A DNA stretch of 64,000 nt, taken from contig NC_058146.1 of assembly GCF_011075055.1 (NCBI RefSeq), positions 4,774,001 through 4,838,000 on the forward strand. The letters are read 5' to 3'. This stretch comes from Mangifera indica (Eukaryota; Streptophyta; Magnoliopsida; Sapindales; Anacardiaceae). Below the pieces are notes generated by a model. The model saw only the letters and a program-made list of their open reading frames with translations. It searched no databases and was not told the DNA's origin. The position numbers and the translations under genes were made by a program. Position 1 is the stretch's first letter. The number at the start of each line of letters is the position of its first letter. Below are positions 13,184-26,977 of the stretch, piece by piece.

Positions 13184-16100
13184 ATGAAAAATCTGAAACT
13201 CTACTCAGAGGTTTCTCTGAATCTGGAGTTACCATCAAAGGAAGAAACTCTGCTGTTCTCAGCTTTGGACATCGAGCGGAACCGATTATTCTTCGCTTCT
13301 TCGGCCAATAAAATTTACAGCTCTCAGCTTTCTTCTTTTCAAGTAAGCTCTTTCTTTCTCTGTTTCTCTTATTTCAATTATATTATATTATAAAGAAAAA
13401 GTTTGTCGTTATAAAAAACATTGTCACTGGATATTATGCTTCCGGAGATTAAATTAGAGCTTTTAGTAAGGCTCAATCTACGTCCGGTAACATTACCGTT
13501 TTAATATTTTGTGATAAATGAAGAATTTTTGGTTCTATGTGATAATGCTTTTGTAATAACTTTTATTACAATCGTCATGTTGTCTCTGGCCTCGTACCTT
13601 TACCAAGTTAGTACAGTACTGAAATTAGATATAGAGTTATATCAGTTTATGTTATGTGGAGCTGTGTGTGTTGTATGTTTGAGGCATGCTTGAGCTCTAG
13701 GACTAAATTTCATGGCAGCTGATATCTGTCTTTTGGAAAACTATCTTTTTTCTTTTTGAAAAAACTAAATTCATGTACATACAGAATGAAGGAGTGCCAG
13801 CCAAGACCTCAATTTCTGCTGAAGTTGATCAAGTTGATTTGGATGCTGGGGACTTCATTACATCATTTGATTATCTTATGGAGAAAGAAGCACTGATAGT
13901 GGGAACTTCTGATGGACTTCTACAGCTGCATTCCATGGATAGTAATTCAACAGAAGTTGTTGGTAAGGTTGAGGGTGGTGTTAAGTGCATATCACCTAGT
14001 CCGGATGGAGATCTGCTTGCGGTAATTTCTGGTTTTGGGCAGATCCTAGTGATGACTCATGATTGGGATTTATTGTATGAGAATCCACTGGAGGATCTTC
14101 CTGAAGGTGTTGACGTATGTAAGGACCTTTTTCCTTTATTATCTGATTATTTAACTCCTTTTTCCATACATCTGTTGAAGCATGGGGACATTACAGGTTT
14201 CTGATATGTACTGTTTGGTCAGTGAGGATAAAGAAATTAGACAAATACATTGTGTACATAATTGATGCTTGGATGTTTGGGACCAAATAAGGTCCTAACA
14301 AGGAAATATCTTTAGCTAATTAGCATGCTATATATCCATTCTGAAAATTTCATAATTGTTTGATTGCATTTATTTGCCTATATTATCTCCACTGTGGATA
14401 GCATTTGTGTGCTCAGATGTGCCATTATATACTTCCTCATATGACAATGTAATTCTGGATCTTTGTTATGCTTGGAAGATTTATGGGCCAGGCCTTGGCT
14501 TCATTTCAGGTGAAACTGATTTTTCTTCCACAAATACATCTGAGAGTCCCATTTCATGGCGAGGTGATGGGAAATACTTTGCCACTCTAAGTAATTCAAG
14601 CAGTTCTACTTCCTTGCATAAGAGCCTTAAGGTTTGGGAACGAGATTCTGGGACATTGCAAGCTTCTTCAGAACCACAGGTATTCATGGGAGCAGTTTTA
14701 GAATGGATGCCCAGTGGAGCAAAAATTGCAGCTGTTTATGACAGAAAAGTGGAAAATAAATGCCCTTCTATAGTTTTCTTTGAGAGGAATGGGTTAGAAA
14801 GAAGTTCCTTCAGCATTAACGAGCAAATAGATGCAACTGTAGAAATTTTGAAGTGGAATTGCAGCTCAGATCTTCTTGCAGCTGTTATCAGGTGTGGGAA
14901 TTATGACTTTGTTAAGATCTGGTTTTTCAGCAACAATCACTGGTATTTAAAGCATGAAGTTAGATACTTGAGGCAGGCTGGCGTGAGGTTCATGTGGCAT
15001 CCAACAAAGCCATTGCAGTTGATATGTTGGACTCTTGATGGGCAAATTACAATTTGTGACTTTATCTGGACAACAGCTGTCATGGAGAACTCAATTGCAT
15101 TAGTCATTGATGGCTCCAAGATTCTTGTAACCCCTCTTTCTTTATCCTTAATTCCACCTCCTATGTGTTTATTTAGCCTGACATTTCCATCTGCTGTCTG
15201 TGAGATGGCTTTCTATACCAATAGTTCTAAGAATTGTCTGGCTGCATCTTTGTCAGATGGTTGTTTGTGTGTTGTGGAGCTTCCTTCATCTGATATGTGG
15301 GAAGAAATGGATGGCAAAGAATTTTGTGTTGAAGCCTCCATTTCTGATATAGCATTTGGATCATTCATACATCTAATATGGTTGGACTCACATATTCTCC
15401 TTTCTATTTCGCCTAATGGGTTCAGGCATTGCAGTTCCTCTTTTCAAGCTGCATCAAGTGAGGGTGCACTTCATGGTTTCTATATTCAGGAGATTACACT
15501 TGAGTGTTCTGAGAATCAAGCCCCAGGTTTAATTACTTGTTCTGGCTGGCATGCTAAAATTTCCTACCAGAATTCCCTAGAAGGGTTTGTGATTGGCATT
15601 GCTCCAAATCCTGCTAAAAGATGTTCAGCATTTGTTCAGTTTGATGGTGGAAAAATTGTTGAGTACACTTCAAAAGTAGGCCTAACCAGAGATACTGTAA
15701 AACATGATGACATAAACTTTTCATCATCTTGTCCTTGGATGAGTGCGGTTCTGGTTGGTAGTGATGGGCCATTGAAGCCTTTGCTATTTGGACTTGATGA
15801 TGTTGGTCGGCTGCAAGCTAGTGGGAAAATCATATGCTACAACTGCAGTAGTTTCTCATTTTACTCAAAATTGGGCGACCAAGTGATCTCACATTTGATC
15901 CTTGCAACTAAACAAGATTTACTCTTTATTGTAGATATTAGTCATATATTGTGTGGAGAATTAGAGTTGAAGTATGAAAACTTCATGCATGTTGCTAATA
16001 GAAGAAAAGAAGAAGAAAGCATTAGCTTTATAAATATTTGGGAAAGAGGTGCCAAAATTGTTGGTGTACTGCATGGAGATGAAGCTGCAGTCATATTACA

Positions 16101-18339
16101 GACAACCCGGGGAAACCTAGAATGCATCTATCCTAGAAAATTGGTACTATCTTCAATCGTCAATGCGTTGATCCAATGTCGCTTCAGAGATGCATTAGTT
16201 ATGGTGAGGCGGCATAGGATTGATTTTAATGTTATTGTTGACCATTGTGGTTGGCAAGAATTTCTCCAATCAGCTTCGGAGTTTGTTAAGCAGGTTAAGA
16301 ATTTGAGCCACATAACTGATTTTGTTTGTGCCATTAAGAAAGAAAATATTATACAAACTTTATACAAAAAATTTGAATTTCTCTCTGTGCAATGCCATGA
16401 GGAGTCTAAAGATGTGCAAGCCAATTTCAGGGATTCCGATGCTAACAAGGTATCTTCAGTCTTGCTGGCCATAAGGAAAGCTCTTGAGGAACAGGTACCA
16501 GAAAGTCCAGCCAGGGAACTGTGCATTTTGACTACTCTAGCTCGTAGCGATCCCCCTGCTCTTGAAGAGGCTTTAGAAAGAATAAAAGTTATTCGTGAAA
16601 CTGAATTATTAGGTTCTAATGACCCAAGGAGAGCGTCTTACCCTTCTGCTGAAGAGGCCTTGAAGCATCTTCTGTGGTTATCAGATCCTGGGGCCGTTTA
16701 TGAAGCTGCTTTAGGCCTTTATGATTTGAACCTTGCTGCTATTGTAGCATTAAATTCCCAAAGGGACCCAAAGGAGTTTCTTCCTTTTCTTCAAGGATTG
16801 GAACGCATGCCAGCTCTCTTGATGCGCTATAATATTGACCTTAGTTTGCATAGGTTTGAGAATGCTCTTAAACACCTTGTTTCCTTAGGTGATGCTTACT
16901 ATGCAGATTCTTTGAACCTCATGAAAAAGTATCCTCAACTCTTTCCACTGGGGCTTCAACTGATTACAAATCCTGTCAAGAGAGGACAAGTCCTCGAGGT
17001 TTGGGCAGATCATCTTAGTGATGAGAAATGCTTTGAGGATGCTGCTACAACTTATTTATGTTGTACTAGTTTGGAAAAGGCTATGAAGGCATATCGTGCT
17101 TGTGGTAATTGGAGCGGGGTACTGACAGTTGCTGGGCTTCTCAAATTGGGAAAAGAGGAGGTAGTACAACTGGCTCATGAACTCTGTGAAGAATTCCAAG
17201 CCCTAGGTAAACCAGGGGAAGCTGCCAAAATTGCTTTGGAATATTGTCAGGATGTTAACAGTGGGATAAATTTGTTAATTAGTGCAAGGGACTGGGAGGA
17301 AGCTTTGAGGGTTGCTTTCATGCACACGAGAGAAGATTTAATCTCAGAAGTGAAGAATGCATCTCTGGATTGTGCAAACACTATGATTTGTGAATACAAG
17401 GAAGGCTTGGAGAAAGTAGGAAAGTACTTGGCCCGCTACTTAGCTGTTCGACAAAGAAGATTACTGCTTGCAGCAAAACTTCAGGCAGAGGATCGAACAG
17501 TGCATGATCTTGATGATGATACTGCTTCAGAAACTAGTAGTGCTGTCAGTGGAATGAGTGTGTACACAACAGGGTATTGCGTTTATGTCATATGCATATC
17601 CTCCTTAGTTCATCTTTCTTTACTAGTCTCTTGGTTTTTGCAGTTTCTCATTTAGCTTAATTAGTGATACAGTTTGTTAAATGATCTGGTTATTCTGTGA
17701 CTAAACTGAATATTTTAAACTCCTTTTTTTTCCCTTTTTATTAACTTTCATTTTCATTTGCAAATGCTTGTTTCTTACATCAGTTTTGAGTTGCTTCAAG
17801 TGGTTGTATTTTTCCTTGAACAGGACGAGGAAGGGCTCTGCTGCTTCCACCACCTCAACTGCGGCTAGCAGGGCAAGAGATGCAAGGCGCCAGAGAAACA
17901 GAGGGAAAATCCGTCCTGGAAGGTAATTCGTGTCATTTAGGCTTTTGGACATCGTATTTCTTTATTGGTTGATATAAATCATCTCTGGTCACAATCTTAT
18001 CAGTGTACTTGTGCATTTTATAGCCCTGGGGAGGAGTTGGCTCTAGTAGACCATTTGATGGGCATGTCTCTAACAGATGGAGCAAAGAATGAGCTTAGAT
18101 CATTGTTAGTATCTCTTGTGATGCTTGGGGAAGAGGAAACTGCAAGGAAGCTGCAATGTACAGCTGAGAACTTTCAACTGTCGCAAATGGCAGCACACAA
18201 ACTAGCTGAAGATACAGTGTCTAGTGATATCGTGAATGAACAAGCTCATAATTTGGAGCGTTACATTAAATTAGTAAGAAGTGAACTGAAAAGTTCAGAG
18301 GCCTTTTCGTGGCAATCAAAAGTATTCCGTTCTCCCTGA
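13184..18339 (+). CDS. ELP1: Elongator complex subunit 1 (ELP1/IKAP; Arabidopsis ELO2/ABO1 type)
   Basis: Scaffold of the Elongator complex, which acts with acetyl-CoA and the radical-SAM subunit ELP3 in wobble-uridine (U34) tRNA modification and is also linked to transcription. Five exons, 13184-13342, 13785-14118, 14510-17573, 17824-17922 and 18024-18339, join in frame to 1,323 residues, the size expected for plant ELP1. The N-terminus MKNLKLYSEV is typical of plant ELP1. The first ~700 residues form WD/beta-propeller-like sequence (SWRGDGKYFATLS, FFSNNHWYLK, LSLSLIPPPMCLFSL). The second half is alpha-solenoid (ESPARELCILTTLARSDPPA, LNSQRDPKEFLPFLQ, DAATTYLCC). A basic C-terminal patch (SRARDARRQRNRGKIRPG) matches the tRNA-binding segment of ELP1. 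The GTAAGG donor at 14119 was chosen over GTATGT at 14115 because only it keeps frame into exon 3 (VDVCETDFSS). Exon 3 is unusually long (3.06 kb). Confidence 0.96.
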
Positions 18340-19992
18340 CAAGGAAGTTTATCGAACTGGGGCACGCACACTTGTGCATATTAGATGGATAGAGGTGCTG
18401 GGATTGACTTCATATCTTGTTTAAATTTATGCTCCACTCACAATTGTTATGCATCTATAACTCACTTGGAGAAGTTACATTTATGCTTGTCCTGTAGCCG
18501 TGTACACATTTTTACGTTTTCTCAGTGTTGAAGTATCGGTAATTGATGATGAGCGATAATTCTGTTATGCATTAGACTGTTTTCTTTTTTAAAAAATTTT
18601 AGAAGAAGCAGCCGTTCATAGATTTTGTATCAGCTGCTTGATTTATTATATTTAGCATAGCTGCCCCGAAAATTTACTCAGGTTACATTGTATATTTTCT
18701 AGTAACTTAGGTTTTTTTTATTTTTTTTGGGTAACCGGGAAACCTGTTTGCATTGATTGGACGGGTAAACCCTGAAATACAGTGGCCGAATTCATGAGAT
18801 GGGATATTAACAGAAGTGTGTTTTATGAGAACTGAAACTGTTGACTAGGCATGGATTTGAAGTCTTTACATGATGAAAGCCGATGAACGAGTCTTGTTGG
18901 TTTTTGTAGGGTCAAGTGCATTCGTTGTAACTCGGATGTTGTTGAAAGCGCATGCACCTTTGGGATGTTGTGTAGTAATTTGTGGATATTATTGCAGACT
19001 CGACTGTAATTTCTGGTTTTAATTACACTGAAGTTAAAACATGGAACGGAAGTTGGGATAAGATTTAAATGGAATATCACCGTGCAGTTTGGTTTGTAAT
19101 TTGATTATAGTATAATACAAGAAAAGTGACCTATACAAATAAGAATACTAAAAACGTCACATAATATTTCATTTCGACTTTAAGATTCCTTCAAATCTTT
19201 TGAATATAGCTAAGTTTACAGAGTTATCCCTACCTATGAAACGTAAGTTGCACCTTCAGTCTTTGAGGCTGCATATTATTATATCTCTGCATGCCATTTA
19301 TTTGATAAGGATTCATTCATTTTTTAATTTTCTTTCCTTGTTGAGATCCCACAAGACAAAATGGTATTCCTTTCAATTGAATTTTACATATTACACATGT
19401 ATTTGATAAAAATACAGTCCAAGATCGAGATTTTCCAGGAACATTCCAAAATGACTTGGCACCATAGAGGGGGATAGAGGTACTTATTTATTCACAGGAT
19501 TTCTATTTGAATTCTTTAACACGTACTTATGCACCTACTTTCATTTTGAAACATGGCCTTTATTATGGCTCATCTCTAATCACAGTACTTAATCATATTA
19601 TTGTACTGAAATACAATGTGGAACTGTAAATGGCAGAAGCTGGAGCACTATAATGCTTATTTAATGAAAACAAATATGCATAACCAAATATTGACTTTAT
19701 GTATAGCACACAATTGAACATCAGGACAGAGACAAGCAATAAAAGCTAAATTGCAACCTGTATCCCCACAAACCATCTTATATTAGTCTGTAAATATCAC
19801 ACCAGTGGGAATACCTCAATACCCAACCCATTAACCCGATTTAACAAATGAAGAACAGAGTTCAAAATTATGGCTCCACCAACCCAATATTAAACCATTT
19901 TTTTAAAGTCTCAAAAGATATAGACATTACATTAAGTGAACCATGTAGTATTGGTGTCTCCCATAGCACAACCATACGCAATTAATCTACTT
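18340..19992. other. convergent 3' flanks of ELP1 and ADF
   Basis: ELP1 (+) and ADF (-) converge here. About 18340-18700 is likely ELP1 3' UTR and roughly 19650-19992 likely ADF 3' UTR. Between them no coding sequence or repeat family is recognised. Confidence 0.45.
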
Positions 19993-21706
19993 TCAATTAG
20001 ATCGGCTTCTAATGACATCAAGACCCATCTCAGTAGGATCAGTAGCCTGCAACTCAATCTGAATACCATCCAATTCTCTCTTAAACCTGTCCTTGGAGCT
20101 TGCATAAATCATCTTACTTCTCACTTTTGATGTGTCAGGAGACCTTAATATGTTTAATAATTGTAAGTGAATGCAATGATGAGGAGAAAAATTAGAATGA
20201 ACACTACTAAAATAAATGAAAATAGAAGATGAAAACCTGTAACACAAAATTATTACCATGCAATGAAAACAATCTTGCTCTTCTGGCAGTTTTCTTCTGT
20301 GACAAAATCAAAGTCATAGATAGCATACCGACACTCATCAGCAGGAAGGCTGGCAGTAAAATTTTCATAACTATCAGTGGGTTCACCAAGCTTCTCCACA
20401 ATTACTTGCTTCTGCTTCTCCTCAATCTTGAACACTATGAAGCGGTAAGTTCTTTTGGCTTTCAATTCTAAGAATTTCAGCTTGCAATCATCATGCACAG
20501 CCATCCCTGATGCTGCATTTGCCTGACAATACGACAAAAAAAGACATTATCAATTAGGAACTCAAATATATATACCACTAATAGATCAAAAATTATAAAT
20601 TCTCCCAAATCTAATTAAAACACCTTGCTTAATCATGGAACTAGTACAAGAAACTATAAATAACAATTAATTAGAAGAAGCAGCATATCCACAGCTATCA
20701 CATAAGATATAAATATTACAAAATATTTGAAAAATTAACTCATTGTACTGATTAAAATTAACCCTGCAAGAAGGAAGAAAAAAATACCGACCCTCATTAC
20801 ATCCATCTTTGTATACAGATAGCTCAGATTTGTGCCACATCAATAAACAATTCTCCAAGGATACCAAATTTAAAAAAAAAAAAAAAATCACCAAGTAAAC
20901 CAGAACAGAATGGAACTTTTATTCCCATTTTACACGTATGTGGCACTAGACCATCAAATCTCAAGCATAAACTTTCATATTATTTGTCTTGAATGCACTA
21001 CATTGAAATTATCCCTAACTATTTGAGCACACATTTCTTTCTGCTTGCAAATTATTCCTTCAACTTCCACAAAGCACCTAGTTGCTTGTGACAAACTTAA
21101 CCAAAAAGACCTTATCTCTTAAATTGGCAAGCAACTCTCACCGTCGATACCACTAGAGCAACCAAAACAAAGAGAACCCTAATATCAAACCACTCGAGGC
21201 AGACCCTAAACTCAACCATCTGTCTAAAATTTATATGAGAATAGAAATGATTATTTCAAGGAACAAAAAAGTCCACCGCTAACGCCAAATAAAGTTGCAT
21301 CACACAAACACATGCACACACTCACAAATATTCGCCAACAAGAACTTAAAGAAAAATAAAAAAACTTACACGTTCATCACATTCTATAAATACCAAAATC
21401 AGAAGCGATTATTGATCAAATCACACACAAAAAGAATCTAAAACAACATAAAAGAAAAAAGCTTCATTATCAAGTTATCGAGGCAAAAAAAAAAAAAATC
21501 TAGATCGCTGAAACCACACATCACACATTATTTGAACAAAAATATGAATGTCAAATTTACAAGAAATTAAAAATCGATACCACTGATCGAGCACCTAACA
21601 AAATAAATTTTACAGCGACTTAAACCAAAAATAATAATTAAAAATAAATTGCGCTGAACATCAAACAGTAGAGTGAAGTGATTGACTTAACGGAGGCGCT
21701 TACCAT
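19993..21706 (-). CDS. ADF: actin-depolymerizing factor (ADF/cofilin), subclass I-like
   Basis: Binds and severs actin filaments in the cytoplasm. Exons on the minus strand: 21706-21704 (ATG only), 20522-20257 and 20143-19993. They join exactly to 139 residues, the standard plant ADF length. One ADF homology domain fills the protein: [17 protein letters not shown] at the N-terminus (a conserved N-terminal Ser is regulated by phosphorylation in the family), [12 protein letters not shown], the core [19 protein letters not shown], and the actin-binding long helix [16 protein letters not shown]. It ends [17 protein letters not shown]. The ATG alone in exon 1 followed by a 1.18-kb first intron is the classical plant ADF structure; such introns often boost expression. 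Intron 2 ends with the weak acceptor TTAAG, but the frame and family sequence fit exactly. Confidence 0.96.
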
Positions 21707-22566
21707 TTTTCCAGGAAATAACGGAAGACAAAGTGAGGGAAAGCGAGAGAAAATTTAGGGCTCCAGAGAGAGATATGGTTGATAAAGATAGTCTTTTTTT
21801 TTTTTTAAGTTCATTTGTTCCTTTTTTTTGTTTTTTTCTCTTTGCGCTTGATTTCTGCCTCGTGGCTTGTGCGTGGTGTGAACTGTGAAGGTATTCTTGT
21901 TAATGTAACGGTGACGGTCACAGGGGATCTCAGTGAGCGCAGAAGATTTTCCAATGACGTTTCTCCACGTAACTGATTTGTGTAAAGCACTGCCACGTCA
22001 TGGGCGGTGAGGAAGTAAAGTGAGTCAAGCAATGTCAGATAGTAGAATCGATTCGACGCCATATTAGAGATAATTTCTCTATATTTTTTCGCACTTTTTC
22101 AAAAATTAATTAAGATGGTTTCAAAAATTAATTAAGATGGTGTGGTTCATCGAAACTATACACATATATTTTTTATATATAATTTATGTATAAAAATAAT
22201 ATATAATAATATAATTAAATAATTATAAATTAATAATAAATTAATATTCAATTATATAATAAAACAAAATATATATATGCATAATATTATTTTTGAAAAA
22301 TCTTATTTAGATAATTAAACAAATATTGTAATATTGCTTTTGAAAAATCTTAATTAGATAATTAAACAAATATTTTGTTAAATTGTGGGTTTTGTATTAA
22401 TTTGGTTGCGCGGAAATGTCAAAAAATAAAAATAAAAACTATAAACCATCAAATCAAAGTATCAAAAAGAAGACAAATTCTCTTCAATGGCTACTTCGAA
22501 TAGATTGTGAAGTCTATGAACTGTCCAAGATGTAAAATTAAGCAGAAACAAAGGTGCAAAAAGTTC
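21707..22566. other. ADF promoter/leader and 3' flank of the bHLH gene
   Basis: The ADF 5' leader (about 21707-21780) and promoter lie here. A very AT-rich stretch at about 22144-22290 resembles the M1 MITE family only loosely. A 36-bp near-direct repeat with the phrase TGAAAAATCTTAATTAGATA occurs twice around 22290-22380. No coding sequence. Confidence 0.4.
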
Positions 22567-24269
22567 TTAATTTCTTGATAAAATCTGTGGATCAACCAGA
22601 TCATCCTCTGTTACTTTATGTGTAAATGATATTGGAACCAAACATAGCCCTCTGCTTCTCAGGGTCATTTCCTGTTTAACAACTCCAAATTATGCACAAG
22701 TGAATTAGAGAATTCATAATAAATTAAGTAAATCATGCATGTGAAAGCTTTATATATATATAAACAGTACCTTTGAATGAAGAACTTTGACATTGCTGTA
22801 TGAGCTACTAAGCATCTGAAACATGTTCTGTTGATCAAAAAAGAGGGCAAAAAGAATTTCTTAGAAATATGAGTGATTGTTTTCAAAGATGAGCTTGGTT
22901 GATTAATATGGTGGATATATTTACAAACCTGAATTTGCTCTTGCAAAAGTTTGATGTAAAGTGAAGCCTCTTGGAGAACTGATGCTGTATCAGTCTGCAG
23001 AAAGTTTAACAACTGAAATGTCTCACAAATTATGTCTCCCTTAAGATCTAGTCTGGGTATTTAGCTTGAAGGAAAATACTGACCTTGCCATATGGGGAAA
23101 CCAGTTTTTGAAGAGTTGTGATCTTGTCACTTAGTTTTTGGCTTCTCCTTACTGGCACCTGCAACTGCAAGAAAAAAGGATGTAAACCTGGAAACCTTGT
23201 CATGGGTATGCATATAATGTGTTATCACGTGATTAGGGGTTTTTTTTTTCTGATTCAAAATCATCCAATCACGTGATTTATGTTCCCATTATGTATTCAA
23301 AAGGGTGTTAGTTTTATTGTATATATAATACCCTTTGCTCAGTTGATGCATTGTTGTCTGGATGATGATGCCATTTTTCTTCACAGGATTTGTTCACTTT
23401 CTTCTTCTTGTTAGTCTTTCTGCACAGAGTCAAAGCTGTGTTGTTGTTGCAAACAAGATCATTGATTCCTTGCTGTGGCAGTAGCCTATTTTGCTGGGAC
23501 TGAAAATCATGGGAAAATCTACAACATTAGAACATGGAAGCCTTATTTCGGTTGGTTTACAAATGGTATATACACACCGCTTCAAATGGGGGAAGTGTAC
23601 GCTTCCGACTAAGCAACGGTGACTGCTGAGAAATGTTGTCAAAGCTGGTGGAAATAGACTGAAAACCTGCAACCAAAATGGTCATTCATGAGCACATAAC
23701 ATAAGCAAATGAACAACATTAGGGAAGAGTGAAATGAGGAAACCTTGTTGATAGCCAATGGAGGATTGACAAGAAACAGAAAAGCCACCATCTCTCAGCT
23801 GGTTGTCATCTTTGTATAATCTGGAATCCACAGAAAAGCCATTCCTATGGATATTTGTTCTGAAAAAGTGCACAAAACAAGCTTTAGTTTAAAACCCCAC
23901 CTAAGTTGAGTCACCTCATCGGCCGATCTAAGGTAAAACCCAGAGTTCAGTTATTGAATTACAATCACTAAACTAGGTAAGTTTAAACCCACGCTCACTC
24001 GGAGATTTATGTAGTTATTTGATGTAAAATATGAAGGAGAGTAAGAAGACATACATGATACTGTCAACCTGCAGCATAGAGACGTCCCAATGTGGCATCT
24101 GAACTTCATTGTTTCCTGAAGTTTTAACCAACAAAATGTTCAAGTTACATAAAAGCAGAATACAATATTTTTGGCTTTGCAGAAACCATTTCGATGTTCA
24201 ATCAAAAGTAAAAAATTTACCCAAGTTGTAAGGCTGTGAAGACATTGATGAAAAAAGGGCATTCCTCAT
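22567..24269 (-). CDS. atypical bHLH transcription factor (bHLH110/111/112-like clade)
   Basis: Nine minus-strand exons (24269-24221, 24115-24055, 23859-23744, 23666-23578, 23499-23332, 23164-23084, 22994-22929, 22827-22771, 22671-22567) join in frame to 263 residues. The N-terminal half is low-complexity and gene-specific (HWDVSMLQVDSI, DGGFSVSCQSSIGY, SRKRTLPPFEA), followed by a Lys-rich stretch. The helix-loop-helix is clear: RRSQKLSDKITTLQKL, loop VSPYGKTD, then TASVLQEASLYIKLLQEQIQ, with C-terminal EMTLRSRGLCLVPIS. The basic region (QVPVRRSQ) lacks the His/Glu/Arg residues that contact an E-box, so it belongs to the atypical plant bHLHs, which may bind other sites or act by dimerisation. 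Exon 6 begins at tandem acceptors (ttgcag|TTGCAG|GTG), giving an optional Leu-Gln. Clade assignment is from memory of the family. Confidence 0.85.
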
Positions 24270-26068
24270 TTTAATCAACAATCAACTCCCAGAAAACTAC
24301 TGCAAGAATCCTACACAAGTGAAGAGAACTGGTGAACAAAACCAATACATTGAGATGAAAAGAGGCAGTTGTTTGTTCATTATAACAAGAAATGAAGAAA
24401 GAAAAAAGAAGAAATGATGAAGCAATCACAGTGCATGACTTGCCTGCAAAAAATTGAACTAAATCCTTCAGTTTTCCAGTCAATTATAAAGAACTGAAGG
24501 AACTTGATGGGTTTCTTGCAGGTTATGTATTGCATGAAAGGAATATGAAACATCCAGATGAGTCATCATCAGAAAATACATAAAACAACATAGACAAAAA
24601 TGGTAGAATGGGCGGCTTTCTCTCACTTTCTCTAGCAAATTATCTGTTTAATTTCGCTTTCATTTAGCTTTGACTTGTTTTGATTAGTGTAAAGTGATTG
24701 ATTAATGCAGATCCAGCTAGTCAAACAAAGCTTAAACGTGTGGTAACCACTGTCTGACTCAAGCGGCAATCAAACTCAGTAACTTAATTACAACTCATGA
24801 TACACCAAGATGGTAAACTTAAAGGAAGAAATCATTTCCATATTCCAAAGTGAGCTTAAATCTTTCATAAATAAAAAAAAAAGTCTCGGTTGCTTCATCT
24901 ATTGGGTTAAGCATAGGTTTAAATTTGGTATTTAGATCATTCAGAGGCTTATTATGCAATAACTTCTGCAAGTAAACTTGGTATTTACATCATTCAGAAA
25001 TGTGAATTTGACACTCTTAAATGGCCACATATTTACCCATAAATTTGTCTTTCCTTGCACGGTTCATGTAGCTTGTCCTTGTTTGTTCCACGGCTCTTGT
25101 TTCTTGAACAAATATAATAGTTGACCTCATCCCTTTCATCGTTCTTACAATATCCATATTACAATAGTACCAGAAAGAGCTAATCACTCTCCAGCCCCTA
25201 AGGTTTGGTACAAGAACTTATCACTCCGCATTACAAAAATTTGAATACCCTTTGCCGATTATATATTTTCTCAATTTTATTGAAATATTTAGAAATTGGA
25301 AAAAAAAAAAAAAAGAAATATTGTCTCAAAACATTTTAGTATTGTTTATCTTCTTATAGTTTAATTTCCCTTTTTATTTTGTTCAAATTTCGATATGAAG
25401 TTTTGTTAACTTTAGGAGTGTCTTGTTAGTATATAAAACTTAGGGTGTGTTTGATCTTTTTTATAATAGTATTAATTTGAACGAAATATAAAATAGTTTG
25501 ACTAAGTTACGGCTTAAAAGGTAAATTTCCAATTTTTCTTTTGTCTCCTATCCTAACGACCACATTTAATTATTTTATTCAAAAATCTCTTAAGATTAAC
25601 ACATGTATTAATTCTGATTAACACATAATTTAATTATGTAATTATCGAACTAATCGCGTACAAATTAGAACTGTTGTTATCCTATAATCATCCCGCTAAT
25701 TTACTAATGTCTTTCCAAAGTCAGCGGTCTTCTGTCTACTGTTTAAGTCATGACACGTGGAATTCGTACAATATGGGTTATTTCCTGCAAATTTAACATG
25801 TTATATTCTTCGTTTTTTTCCCCTCTATTTTATTGTGAATTGTACCGTTGATTTTCCTTTGTGTCTATAAAACAGGTAATTTTTAATCACAATATTTTAT
25901 TTATATACATATAAATATATTTTAAAATTATTTAAATATTTTTAAATTAAAAAAATACATGTAAAAAAACAACAGTATTATATTAGTTTCTAAATAATAA
26001 TTTAAATGTAGCGTGAGGATAATTTTATATTTCAAAATTGATGTAATTTTTTAACCATAAAAAAAAAA
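24270..26068. other. intergenic region upstream of the bHLH gene
   Basis: Contains the bHLH leader and promoter. At about 25185-25500 a possible TIR relic has left phrase AGCCCCTAAGGTTTGGTACAA and right phrase TAAAACTTAGGGTGTGTTTG. It resembles the ends seen at 54637-55415. The rest is AT-rich and has no recognised gene. Confidence 0.35.
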
Positions 26069-26977
26069 GGCAAAAGACTATTTCTCACATAAGGTTTAGT
26101 GCATTCTAAAATACATTCGCGATATTTCAAAAACTCAAATATTTACCCATAGACTTTTAAACTTTACCAAAATCATTATTTATAGAGGCTAGAATCATCA
26201 TTTTATTATTAAATTCTAAATATTTATATTATTTTTTTCTTTCCTTGATTTGAAAAACTAATAATTTCCTTTTAAAATTATATTTTAAAAAAAAAAAATT
26301 TCCCCTTAAGGTTTTGATTTTTCAATGAAACCTCTCTTCCCCAGCAATTGGCACTAACCAATCATCTCTCTTCTTTTTCTAAACTCGTTTTCTTTGGAGT
26401 AAATAAGTCTTTGTCTGAACGAAGACGATCAATTAGACAAATCGACAAAGTTATCAATTCGGCTTAGTCAGCTGCAATTGACAACCATGTTTAGAATCAA
26501 CAAATAGCCAACGATAGAAGGTAAAAGAAATGCTACAGATCTAGAACCAATTTGACAAAAATGCGACAGATCTATCATTGGAATTGATTATTTGTTTTCG
26601 ATTCAATTTATCATCAACCAGAACTTCTTCACCTGTCATTAGAGTCGTCAAAGATGATAGAGAGAGAAAGGAGGAAGAAGATGTTAGTCATTATTAGAGA
26701 TAAAAAAACCCCAAAGATTGGAAGAAGAGGGTGAAGTCATTTTTCAAAATTGAGGTATAGGATGAAATGACAATTTTCAAAATCTGAAGAATAAAATAAG
26801 ATAAAATTATATATTTTTTAATATTACTAATAAAATAATGATTTTGTCTTTAGTCATAACTAAAAATTATAACAGAAGTTTACTCATAAGTAAATGTTTA
26901 AGTTTTTGAAACTCTGCATATATGTTTATATATATTTGGGACTAGACTAAACTTTGGTGGGAGTAACTCTTTTGGCC
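26069..26977. mobile_element. non-autonomous Mutator-like element 3 (909 bp, decayed)
   Basis: Left end GGCAAAAGACTATTTCTCAC ATAAGG and right end AAACTTTGGTGGGAG TAACTCTTTTGGCC are inverted counterparts of the family terminus. Subterminal phrases also mirror each other (AACTCAAATATTTACCCATA left, TACTCATAAGTAAATGTTTAAG right). It is flanked by runs of A (26060-26068 and 26978-26985) compatible with a 9-bp duplication but not informative. The centre is unlike element 1 and codes for nothing recognisable. Confidence 0.65.

Noticed and set aside
14356..14509. N-terminal extension of the 14356-17655 ORF
   Set aside because: Intron read-through. ELP1 continuity requires the acceptor at 14509 joined to the donor at 14119.
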